Below are positions 1 through 6,389 of a DNA stretch of 20,078 nucleotides, piece after piece. The translations under genes and the position numbers were made by a program. The notes under the pieces are model-generated. The model was given only the letters and a program-made list of their open reading frames with translations, had not been told where the DNA came from and did not search any database. Numbering within the stretch: the first letter of the stretch is position 1; each line of letters opens with the position of its first letter. This DNA comes from Bacteroidia bacterium (GTDB lineage: Bacteria; Bacteroidota; Bacteroidia; NS11-12g; UBA9320): NCBI GenBank assembly GCA_029253325.1, contig JAQWZS010000039.1, positions 1-20,078 of the forward strand. Reading direction: 5' to 3'.

Positions 1-127
1 CTTCAGGATTAACTCCAGCGGGCAATGGTATTAAACTGCCACTTATTGAGACTATGCTCATATTTACCATGCTACCTATGATTACTCCAAATAATAAACC
101 TAGGATGTTTTGAAGCTTAGAATTCAT
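1..127 (-). CDS. Small membrane protein, 5' part only
   Basis: The ATG at 127 on the minus strand opens 42 codons that run off the left edge of the window without a stop. The visible protein begins MNSKLQNILGLLFG and contains one hydrophobic helix (about residues 6-25) and a second hydrophobic stretch ending in SGSLIPLPAGVNPE. This pattern, a glycine-rich N-terminal helix followed by GS-I-P-P-GV-P, resembles a small uncharacterised membrane protein common in Bacteroidota. That match is from memory of the family, not a search. The start is supported by an exact TAnnTTTG promoter element 20 nt upstream and by a stop-free frame. It lies downstream of, and co-directional with, the substrate-binding lipoprotein gene, but the promoter between them suggests separate transcription. 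Function is unknown. Confidence 0.65.
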   Translation of the reverse strand, partial: MNSKLQNILGLLFGVIIGSMVNMSIVSISGSLIPLPAGVNPE

Positions 128-147
128 AATGTTTTTTTTATGTCCTT

Positions 148-155
148 CAAAAATA
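148..155 (-). promoter_or_regulatory. Predicted -7 element (TATTTTTG) of the small membrane-protein gene
   Basis: Read on the minus strand this is an exact match to TAnnTTTG, the -7 box of the Bacteroidota primary sigma factor. It sits 20 nt upstream of the ATG at 127, which would give a leader of roughly 14 nt. I see no convincing -33 TTTG at the usual spacing, so this is a motif-based prediction only. Confidence 0.4.
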
Positions 156-168
156 TAAATTTTTAGGA

Positions 169-1761
169 CTAAAAATCTGTAAATCGAAGATCTAGATGAT
201 TGAGAGCATTTACATTGACTTGTTTAATTTTTTTATTTTTAATCCAAATGCTTTCATCATAAAAAAGGAGAATGAATGGCTGGTCTTTTTGAAGCATACC
301 TTCCATTTTTTTAAATAATTTTTTCTTTATAGAATTATCTTTACAAGCGATTAATTCATTATATTCTTGATCAAATCTCATATTTGAATAACGAGAATAA
401 TTTGGACCATTAGGGGCTTTATTAGGACCATAAAAACAAGCCATGAAATTTTCTCCATCAGGGTAGTCAGCAATCCAACTACTTCTAAAAAAAGTTAAAT
501 CACCTGCAGATTTTTGTTGCTTTAATAAGCTAGAAGGAACAACATCAATTTTAACTTCTATTCCAATTTCAGCACAATTTTTTTGAACTAAAATACACAG
601 ATCTAGGTAATTTGATGTTGTAGTTAATGTGATAAGTTGATTTTTATCAACATTTGATTTTTGTAAATATTTTCTTGCTAAATCTAGATCAAATGATGAG
701 ATGTTATAGTTTATGTGTCCTGGTAAACCAATGGGTATAAAACCACCATTTGCAGGTGTACCAATGCCATTTCTTAAGTAGTTAATCATTGCGTCTCGAT
801 TAATGCAGTGATGAATTGCTTTACGATAATTTAAGTTATGAATAGGAGATGATTCATCTTCCATATTAAAAGCTAAGTATTCGGTATTAAGAAAGGGATT
901 TATTTGAATCTCAAAATCCTCTATATATTTTGCATTTAATGTACCATCATTTGTTAAAATTTCGTCTTTAAATGAACTTTCTAAACCAGTAAATAAATCC
1001 AGGTTACCTTGAATAAATTCTAATAACTCGGTTTGTTTACTTTGAATAAATGAGATAGATATTCCATCCAATTTAGGGATAATATTTTGTTGTGTAGATT
1101 CAAAGTAATTTGGATTTCGAATCATATTTAGTTTAATGCCATCAGCCCAATTAGCAAACATAAAGGGGCCGGTTCCAATAGGTTTTTTACCAAATTCATC
1201 ACCATATAATTCGACGATCTCTCTTGGAACCACATAGCAGTACGCCATGGTTAGCATATTAAGAAAAGGGGCAAAGGGTTTATTTAATTTGATTTGAAAA
1301 ATGGTGTCGTTTATCGAGGTGAATGGTTGTGATTGGTCAATAATATCATTAAATATCCAAGCTCCATCGGATGCAGTTGATGGGTCAAGAATGCGTTTAA
1401 AGGAATATTCAAAATCTGAGGATATTACCTCTCTTTTTTGCATATTAAAAACAGGATGATTGTGGAAAAACACCTCACTGTTGAGTATAAAAGTGTACGT
1501 TTTTGCATCTTCAGATATGGACCATTTTTTTGCTATTGATGGAACAACATTTAACTGATCATTTAGCATTACTAGTCCGCTAAACACTTGATTTACAGCA
1601 CGTATGTTTTCTTGTGTCCTTGCATATGCAGGGTCTAAAGAAGTTATTCCTGTGGCACTATTAAACCGAATTATCTCTTTTGTAGAATTTTTTGAGTTTA
1701 AATTACAAGAAATCAACAGTATACTGATGTGTATAACTATGAAAAACCTGTTTATTGTCAA
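169..1761 (-). CDS. Oligopeptide/dipeptide-type ABC transporter substrate-binding lipoprotein (SBP_bac_5)
   Basis: About 530 residues from the TTG at 1761, the usual size for the OppA/DppA family (SBP_bac_5), which captures peptides or similar ligands outside the cytoplasmic membrane. The N-terminus reads as a lipoprotein signal: a short basic start, a hydrophobic run and the lipobox LISC with the lipidated Cys at residue 19. Family-like stretches follow: a TSLDPA-type N-terminus, SIAKKWSISEDAKTYTF, GTGPF, and HCINRDAMI in the second lobe. The same frame opens further upstream with an ATG at 1833. That start would put 24 extra residues before the signal peptide, would overlap the divergent gene at 1804, and would lie upstream of the predicted promoter, so I prefer the TTG. 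No permease or ATPase genes are visible beside it, so the transporter it serves, if any, is encoded elsewhere. The ligand cannot be told from the sequence. Confidence 0.85.
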   Translation of the reverse strand: MTINRFFIVIHISILLISCNLNSKNSTKEIIRFNSATGITSLDPAYARTQENIRAVNQVFSGLVMLNDQLNVVPSIAKKWSISEDAKTYTFILNSEVFFHNHPVFNMQKREVISSDFEYSFKRILDPSTASDGAWIFNDIIDQSQPFTSINDTIFQIKLNKPFAPFLNMLTMAYCYVVPREIVELYGDEFGKKPIGTGPFMFANWADGIKLNMIRNPNYFESTQQNIIPKLDGISISFIQSKQTELLEFIQGNLDLFTGLESSFKDEILTNDGTLNAKYIEDFEIQINPFLNTEYLAFNMEDESSPIHNLNYRKAIHHCINRDAMINYLRNGIGTPANGGFIPIGLPGHINYNISSFDLDLARKYLQKSNVDKNQLITLTTTSNYLDLCILVQKNCAEIGIEVKIDVVPSSLLKQQKSAGDLTFFRSSWIADYPDGENFMACFYGPNKAPNGPNYSRYSNMRFDQEYNELIACKDNSIKKKLFKKMEGMLQKDQPFILLFYDESIWIKNKKIKQVNVNALNHLDLRFTDF

Positions 1762-1783
1762 GCTAGTATTGTGTTTAGATTTG
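1755..1783 (+). promoter_or_regulatory. Predicted promoter of the hydrolase–parAB operon
   Basis: TTG at 1755-1757 and an exact TAnnTTTG (TAGATTTG) at 1776-1783 are separated by 18 nt, the spacing expected for -33 and -7 elements in Bacteroidota. Transcription would start about 15 nt before the TTG start codon at 1804. The -33 part lies inside the 5' end of the divergent lipoprotein gene. Confidence 0.5.
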
Positions 1784-1803
1784 AAATTAAATCTTAGATA
1801 ACG

Positions 1804-2490
1804 TTGAGACCCAAAATTACATATTACGGACATTCTTGTTTTTCAGTTGAATTAAACGGTAAAAGTATACTGTTTGATCCTTTTATCACACCCAACCCTA
1901 ATGCAAGTATGATCGATATTTCCACAATTCAACCAGATTTTATTCTAGTAACGCATGGTCATGGAGATCACACTGCTGATTTGGTACCTATAGCTAAACA
2001 AAGTAAAGCCCAAGTAATATCGGCTTACGAAATAACTGAATGGTTATCAGGTCAAGGAATTGAAAACGGTCTGCCAATGAATATCGGGGGTAGTATAAAT
2101 CTTGGATTTTGTACCATTAAAATGGTAAAAGCTGAACATAGTAGCTCATTTTCTGACGGTTCATATGCTGGAAATGCTGCTGGGTTTATAATACAAACTT
2201 CTGAATCAAGTTTTTACTATGCAGGAGATACTGCACTCACGTTAGATATGCAATTAATCCCGTTAAGTTTCAATTTAGACTTCGCTTTTCTTCCTATTGG
2301 TGACAATTTTACAATGGGTATAGAAGATGCTGTGAAATCATCAAAATTAATAGACTGTAAAAAAATTATAGGTATGCATTTTGATACTTTTCCACCCATT
2401 GAAATAGATCACAAATATGCTTACGATCAATTTTCTGGTGCTGGACTTACTCTTATTTTACCTTTAATCAATCAAACTTTCGAACTTTAA
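1804..2490 (+). CDS. Metal-dependent hydrolase, metallo-beta-lactamase fold, UPF0173 family
   Basis: The 228-residue protein matches the UPF0173 family (B. subtilis YtkL type): it opens with KITYYGHSCFSVE and ILFDPFITPNP and carries the metal-binding motif HGHGDH at residues 51-56. A later conserved stretch, YYAGDTAL, supplies a further metal-ligand Asp, and GMHFDTFPPIEID near the C-terminus holds another likely ligand His. No signal peptide is present, so it is cytoplasmic. The substrate of this family is not established. I place the start at TTG 1804 because the family begins with this KITYYGH strand almost at the N-terminus, and a matched promoter lies just upstream. parA follows after 11 nt on the same strand, so the two are probably one transcript. 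Family identification is firm; the reaction is unknown. Confidence 0.9.
   Translation: MRPKITYYGHSCFSVELNGKSILFDPFITPNPNASMIDISTIQPDFILVTHGHGDHTADLVPIAKQSKAQVISAYEITEWLSGQGIENGLPMNIGGSINLGFCTIKMVKAEHSSSFSDGSYAGNAAGFIIQTSESSFYYAGDTALTLDMQLIPLSFNLDFAFLPIGDNFTMGIEDAVKSSKLIDCKKIIGMHFDTFPPIEIDHKYAYDQFSGAGLTLILPLINQTFEL
1812..1819 (-). promoter_or_regulatory. Predicted -7 element (TAATTTTG) of the substrate-binding lipoprotein gene
   Basis: On the minus strand this is an exact TAnnTTTG, inside the first codons of the divergent hydrolase gene. A transcript would begin near 1805 and carry a leader of about 45 nt to the TTG at 1761. It would not include the ATG at 1833, which supports the shorter protein. 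No clear -33 element is visible. Confidence 0.4.
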
Positions 2491-2501
2491 AAAATTAATA
2501 T

Positions 2502-3302
2502 ATGTCAAAAACCATTTGTGTAGCCAATCAAAAGGGTGGAGTAGGAAAGACAACCACCGCCATCAATTTAGCATACAGTCTCTCAGTTCTTGAGAATCGT
2601 GTTCTATTAATTGATGCAGACCCACAAGCAAATTCAACTTCACACTTAGGGTTTGATCCTAAAAATATTCGTCTTGGATTGTATGAGTTAATGGTTCAAG
2701 ACCTAAACCCTACGGATGCTATACTAGATACTAAGTATGATTATTTAAAAATCCTTCCAGCGAATATAGATTTAGTTGGTGCTGAAATAGAAATGATTGA
2801 TTTACCAAATCGCGAACGGATTTTGAATAGGCTTTTGGATAAGATAAAAGACAGTTATGATTTTATCATTATAGACTGTTCTCCTTCTCTTGGATTAATT
2901 ACTACCAACGCATTGGGAGCGTCAGATTCTGTTCTTATACCTGTTCAGTGTGAGTATTTTGCTTTAGAAGGTTTGGGTAAGCTCTTAAACACAATTAAGA
3001 TTGTTCAACGTAGTATTAATACTAGACTTGAGATAGAAGGTTTAGTATTGACGATGTATGATTCTAGATTAAGATTGAGCAATCAGGTTGTTGAAGAAGT
3101 AAAGTTACATTTTCAGCAATTAGTTTTTGATACAATCATTAAAAGAAATACAACATTAAGTGAGGCTCCTAGTTTTGGTTTACCTGTACTAGAGCATGAT
3201 GCTACAGCCACAGGGAGTGTCGGCTATTTAAATTTAGCTCGTGAATTACTCCAAAAAAATGGACTTACTAAAATTAGTGAAGAAGAAAGGATAATTCAAT
3301 AA
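2502..3302 (+). CDS. parA: Chromosome-partitioning ATPase ParA (Soj)
   Basis: A 266-residue ParA/MinD-type ATPase. The deviant Walker A motif KGGVGKTTT lies at residues 11-19, the A'-motif LLIDADPQAN near residues 35-44, and the Walker B strand DFIIIDCSPSLG near residues 120-131. PVQCEYFALEGL and the SEAPSFGLPV stretch are typical of Soj-like chromosomal ParA proteins. ParA binds DNA non-specifically when ATP-bound and works with ParB–parS to move newly copied origins apart; ParB stimulates its ATPase. The stop codon (3300-3302) directly abuts the ATG of parB, so the two are translationally linked. The gene is downstream of the UPF0173 hydrolase by 11 nt. Length and motifs are complete, with nothing truncated. 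Confidence 0.97.
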   Translation: MSKTICVANQKGGVGKTTTAINLAYSLSVLENRVLLIDADPQANSTSHLGFDPKNIRLGLYELMVQDLNPTDAILDTKYDYLKILPANIDLVGAEIEMIDLPNRERILNRLLDKIKDSYDFIIIDCSPSLGLITTNALGASDSVLIPVQCEYFALEGLGKLLNTIKIVQRSINTRLEIEGLVLTMYDSRLRLSNQVVEEVKLHFQQLVFDTIIKRNTTLSEAPSFGLPVLEHDATATGSVGYLNLARELLQKNGLTKISEEERIIQ

Positions 3303-4178
3303 ATGAGTAAAAAAGTATTAGGTAGAGGTTTAAGTGCGTTGCTAGAAAATGCAGACACTGATATAACGAGCATTGAACCCAAAGCTTTACATAGTATAGC
3401 CGAAATAAAGATAAATCAAATTATTGCGAATCCTTTTCAACCTCGTATTGAGTTTGATGAGGAAGCTTTGAACGAACTTGCTGAATCAATAAAAGTTCAT
3501 GGTATTATTCAACCCATTACTGTCAGAAAGGTTGGGTATGAAAAATATGAAATTATTAGTGGTGAGAGAAGAACACGTGCTTCTATTTTAGCTCAACGAT
3601 CACATATACCAGCATATATAAGATTGGCAGATGACCAACAAATGTTGGAGATGGCATTAATTGAGAATATACAACGTGAAAATCTTAATGCCATTGAGGT
3701 TGCTTTATCATATCAACGTTTGCTCGAAGAATGTGGCCTTAAACAAGAAGAGCTCGGGGAGCGTGTTGGTAAGAAACGTAGCACAGTAAATAACTATTTA
3801 AGGTTATTAAAACTTCCTGATGAGATCCAGTTAGCGATTAAAGAGGGACATATTATGATGGGACATGCAAGAGCTCTAGTAAATGTTAAAGATACTGAAC
3901 GACAGTTTCAAATTTTTAAATCTGCCGTAAATAGTAGCTTATCGGTTAGGCAAGTTGAAGAAATGGTGAAAGAAGAGAGAGAAAATCTTGGAGGAACTTA
4001 TACTAAATCATCCGATCGCTTTTTTGATTTTACAGACTACCTTGCTCAACGAGAAAGAATTTCAAAACACCTGAATACTTCGATTAAGTTTAAGTCGCGG
4101 TCAAACAATAATGGATCGATCATTATTAACTTTTCATCCAAAGAAGAGTTAGAAGCCATACTCAATAAGATGGTTTAA
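3303..4178 (+). CDS. parB: Chromosome-partitioning protein ParB (Spo0J), CTPase and parS-binding protein
   Basis: A 291-residue ParB. The N-terminus KKVLGRGLSALL is the short conserved segment by which ParB contacts ParA. The ParB/Srx nucleotide-binding domain spans about residues 33-125, with NPFQPR, the CTP-binding motif GERRTRA (87-93) and ENIQREN (121-127). A helix-turn-helix domain follows (about 135-200; KKRSTVNNYLRLLKLP and the GHARAL helix), and a C-terminal dimerisation domain ends the protein. ParB loads at parS, closes as a CTP-dependent clamp and spreads. It starts on the base after the parA stop. I found no parS-like palindrome in the window by eye. In many bacteria parAB lies close to the replication origin, but nothing else here confirms that. 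Confidence 0.97.
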   Translation: MSKKVLGRGLSALLENADTDITSIEPKALHSIAEIKINQIIANPFQPRIEFDEEALNELAESIKVHGIIQPITVRKVGYEKYEIISGERRTRASILAQRSHIPAYIRLADDQQMLEMALIENIQRENLNAIEVALSYQRLLEECGLKQEELGERVGKKRSTVNNYLRLLKLPDEIQLAIKEGHIMMGHARALVNVKDTERQFQIFKSAVNSSLSVRQVEEMVKEERENLGGTYTKSSDRFFDFTDYLAQRERISKHLNTSIKFKSRSNNNGSIIINFSSKEELEAILNKMV

Positions 4179-4193
4179 GTAAATTTGTGAAAT

Positions 4194-4778
4194 ATGAGAT
4201 TTGTATTCTCTATTCTATTTCTTTTAAATTTATCACTCTATGCGTTTGCTCAGCAACCTTATTCTGATGAGTATAAATTATCGAATGATAGTTCTAAGTC
4301 CATTAATAATTTAAAAGGAATAAAATCTTGGAATAATCCAAGAAAAGCTACCATTCTCGCACTTGCAATTCCTGGTGCTGGTCAAATTTATAATAAAAGG
4401 TATTTGAAGGCTGGAATCGTGTATGGAGGTTTTGTTGGTCTTGCTTATATGTATGACTTCAATAGAGATAGTCTTTCCAAGTATCAAACTATATATGCAG
4501 CAAAAATTGATGGAGATTCAACTACCGTTGATTTGTATCCAAATCGATCAGAAGCTGCAGTTAAAAGTGATCGAGATTTTCATAGAAAATACAGAGACTT
4601 ATCGCTCATAGGATTTGTTGTTTTATATGCATTGCAGGCTATTGATGCTAATGTTGATGCACATCTTAAAGAGTTCAATCTTAATGAGGATTTGAGTTTA
4701 AAATTAATTCCTAACGTCTATGCTAATAGACCAGGACTGGGAATGTATAATGGATTCACACTTCAATATAACTTTTAG
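4194..4778 (+). CDS. DUF5683 family membrane protein
   Basis: A 194-residue protein with a cleavable signal peptide (MRFVFSILFLLNLSLYAFAQ, cut after FAQ). It is followed by the DUF5683 signature PRKATILALAIPGAGQIYNKRYLKAG (here about residues 50-75), a hydrophobic segment, a central polar stretch, and the closing motif AIDANVDAHLKEF (about 148-160). The GAGQIYNKRY segment resembles the TM2-type glycine-rich motif of small membrane proteins. It lies 15 nt after parB. In Bacteroidota this family is often found immediately downstream of parA and parB, so the link seems conserved, but no function is established for it. Its last residues (LGMYNGFTLQYNF) look like a terminal outer-membrane beta-strand; that is inference. 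Confidence 0.85.
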   Translation: MRFVFSILFLLNLSLYAFAQQPYSDEYKLSNDSSKSINNLKGIKSWNNPRKATILALAIPGAGQIYNKRYLKAGIVYGGFVGLAYMYDFNRDSLSKYQTIYAAKIDGDSTTVDLYPNRSEAAVKSDRDFHRKYRDLSLIGFVVLYALQAIDANVDAHLKEFNLNEDLSLKLIPNVYANRPGLGMYNGFTLQYNF

Positions 4779-4819
4779 AAATAAGCTTAAATTCGTAGTC
4801 ATTTAATACAATCACAATT

Positions 4820-5710
4820 ATGAAAAACATATCAGTTATAGGTTCAGGTACAATGGGTAATGGAATCGCTCACGTTTTTGCACAAAATGGTTATTCTGTT
4901 TCATTGGTGGATATCAATGAAAGTGCTCTCGAAAAGGCTTTAATTACCATTTCCAAGAACTTAGATAGAATGATAGCTAAAGAAAAAATTAAAGCGTCAG
5001 ATAAAGAAAATACCCTTAATAATATTCTTACGTTTTCTTCCTTGGAATTAGGTGTTAAGCATGCTGATCTTGTTGTTGAGGCGGCTACAGAAAATAAAGA
5101 ATTAAAATTTGAAATATTTAAAGACATGGATGCATATGCTCCAAGTCATTGTATTCTTGCTTCCAATACTTCATCGATTAGCATTACTGAGCTTGCGTCT
5201 CAAACTCAACGTCCAGACAAAGTTATTGGAATGCACTTTATGAATCCTGTTCCTGTTATGAAGTTAGTTGAAATTATTAATGGATACAGTACATCAAATG
5301 AGGTGACTAGTTCTATTGAAGACTTATCAAAATCAATTGGGAAAGTACCAGCAATGGCCAATGATTATCCAGGTTTTATTGCTAACCGTATTTTAATGCC
5401 AATGATTAATGAAGCTATTTGGACTTTACATGAAGGGGTGGGTGAAGTACAAAATATTGACACTGTGATGAAGTTAGGTATGGCTCATCCAATGGGACCA
5501 CTTCAACTAGCTGATTTTATAGGCTTAGATGTTTGTCTAGCAATTCTAGAAGTTTTATATGATGGTTTTGGTAATCCAAAATACGCTCCATGCCCTTTAT
5601 TAGTAAATATGGTAAATGCAGGGAAGAGGGGAGTGAAATCTGGTGAGGGATTCTACTCGTGGACACACGGCACTAAAGAGTTAATCGTTAGTAGTAGTTT
5701 TAAATCTTAA
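4820..5710 (+). CDS. 3-hydroxyacyl-CoA / 3-hydroxybutyryl-CoA dehydrogenase
   Basis: A 296-residue NAD-dependent 3-hydroxyacyl-CoA dehydrogenase, the usual length of the stand-alone enzymes. The Rossmann motif GSGTMG is at residues 8-13, followed by Asp31, the acidic residue that favours NAD. The catalytic region holds SNTSS (about 115-119) and GMHFMNPVPVMKLVEI with the catalytic His139 and Glu151. The C-terminal helical domain (about 185-282) includes DYPGFIANRILMPMINEA, HPMGPLQLADFIGLD and KSGEGFYSW. It oxidises (S)-3-hydroxyacyl-CoA to 3-oxoacyl-CoA in fatty-acid oxidation or butanoate metabolism; which chain length it prefers cannot be read here. A 41-nt gap separates it from the DUF5683 gene with no terminator, so it may be the last gene of the parAB transcript. 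Family is certain; hbd or paaH-type naming is not. Confidence 0.93.
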   Translation: MKNISVIGSGTMGNGIAHVFAQNGYSVSLVDINESALEKALITISKNLDRMIAKEKIKASDKENTLNNILTFSSLELGVKHADLVVEAATENKELKFEIFKDMDAYAPSHCILASNTSSISITELASQTQRPDKVIGMHFMNPVPVMKLVEIINGYSTSNEVTSSIEDLSKSIGKVPAMANDYPGFIANRILMPMINEAIWTLHEGVGEVQNIDTVMKLGMAHPMGPLQLADFIGLDVCLAILEVLYDGFGNPKYAPCPLLVNMVNAGKRGVKSGEGFYSWTHGTKELIVSSSFKS

Positions 5711-5752
5711 AAGCCAATGAATGAGAGAGTTTAATTAAATCGAAATGATTTA

Positions 5753-6199
5753 CTAAATCTTTTTGACATTGATTGCATTTAGTCCTTTCATACCTTTTTC
5801 TAGTTGAAAAGACACTTTATTTCCTTCATCCACGTCTTCAGTAAGTCCTTTGTAATGAACGAAATAACTATCGCCAGTACCTGATTCTTTAATAAAACCA
5901 AATCCTTTGTCAGTGTTAAAGAAATCAATTTTCCCTTCACGAACTGCATCCATATCAAAAGCCTCTTGTTTTGGAACACTCGTAACGATGTCTTCTAGTT
6001 CAAACTCTACTTTTTTCTCTGGATCTGGTGGAGTGTCAGAAATATCACCATTTTCGTCAATGTAAGCCATCATGTTATCTAATCCACCCCCCTTAGATGC
6101 TGCTTTTCGTTCAGCTCTTTTTTCTTGCTTCTCTTTACGTTTCTTCAAACGTTTTTTCTCTTTTTCTTTTTTGCTGTAGGTTTCTTGTGACTTAGACAT
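5753..6199 (-). CDS. Cold-shock-domain protein with lysine-rich N-terminal extension
   Basis: A 148-residue protein in two parts. Residues about 8-35 are a very basic, Lys/Glu/Arg-rich, probably helical segment, followed by a linker (about 36-84) that becomes acidic towards its end. Residues about 85-148 are a single cold-shock domain with RNP1 KGFGFIK (98-104) and RNP2 DSYFVHY (110-116), which bind single-stranded RNA or DNA. It is about twice the length of classical CspA-type proteins, which consist of the domain alone; this longer type is common in Bacteroidota. The likely role is RNA chaperone or post-transcriptional regulator in the cytoplasm. It is convergent with the dehydrogenase gene and monocistronic, with an exact TAnnTTTG promoter element 28 nt upstream. 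Confidence 0.9.
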   Translation of the reverse strand: MSKSQETYSKKEKEKKRLKKRKEKQEKRAERKAASKGGGLDNMMAYIDENGDISDTPPDPEKKVEFELEDIVTSVPKQEAFDMDAVREGKIDFFNTDKGFGFIKESGTGDSYFVHYKGLTEDVDEGNKVSFQLEKGMKGLNAINVKKI

Positions 6200-6227
6200 T
6201 AATAATTAAAAGGTAATATTATACCTA

Positions 6228-6235
6228 CAAAGATA
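6228..6235 (-). promoter_or_regulatory. Predicted -7 element (TATCTTTG) of the cold-shock-domain gene
   Basis: Exact TAnnTTTG on the minus strand, 28 nt before the ATG at 6199, giving a leader of about 20 nt. It is the most canonical copy of the motif in the window. The rest of the 6200-6389 gap, up to the divergent protease gene, shows only a one-mismatch candidate at 6378-6385 (CATATTTG), too close to the protease ATG to be convincing. Confidence 0.5.
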
Positions 6236-6389
6236 ATTCATATCCTTAATTTATTTGAAATTACAACCACATAATTGTCCATTTTTATAGATTCAAGGGA
6301 TTATTTCATTTTTGAAGATTCGTTTGTATTTGTCTATTTGATTAAAAAATTTTAGATACTTATGATTAATTATTCCGCATATTTGCTAA

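Noticed and set aside
1762..1833. 24-residue N-terminal extension of the substrate-binding protein (ATG at 1833)
   Set aside because: Overlaps the divergent hydrolase gene, places 24 residues before the signal peptide, and lies upstream of the predicted promoter.
3574..3579. CACGTG core resembling the centre of a parS site, inside parB
   Set aside because: The flanks do not match TGTTTCACGTGAAACA at all, and the bases are the codons of the conserved GERRTRA motif.
4891..5127. 78-codon open frame on the minus strand inside the dehydrogenase gene
   Set aside because: Lies opposite a conserved Rossmann domain; no promoter, no recognisable protein. A shadow of the real gene.
6378..6385. CATATTTG as promoter of the S9 peptidase
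   Set aside because: One mismatch to TAnnTTTG and ends 4 nt before the ATG; no -33 at proper spacing.
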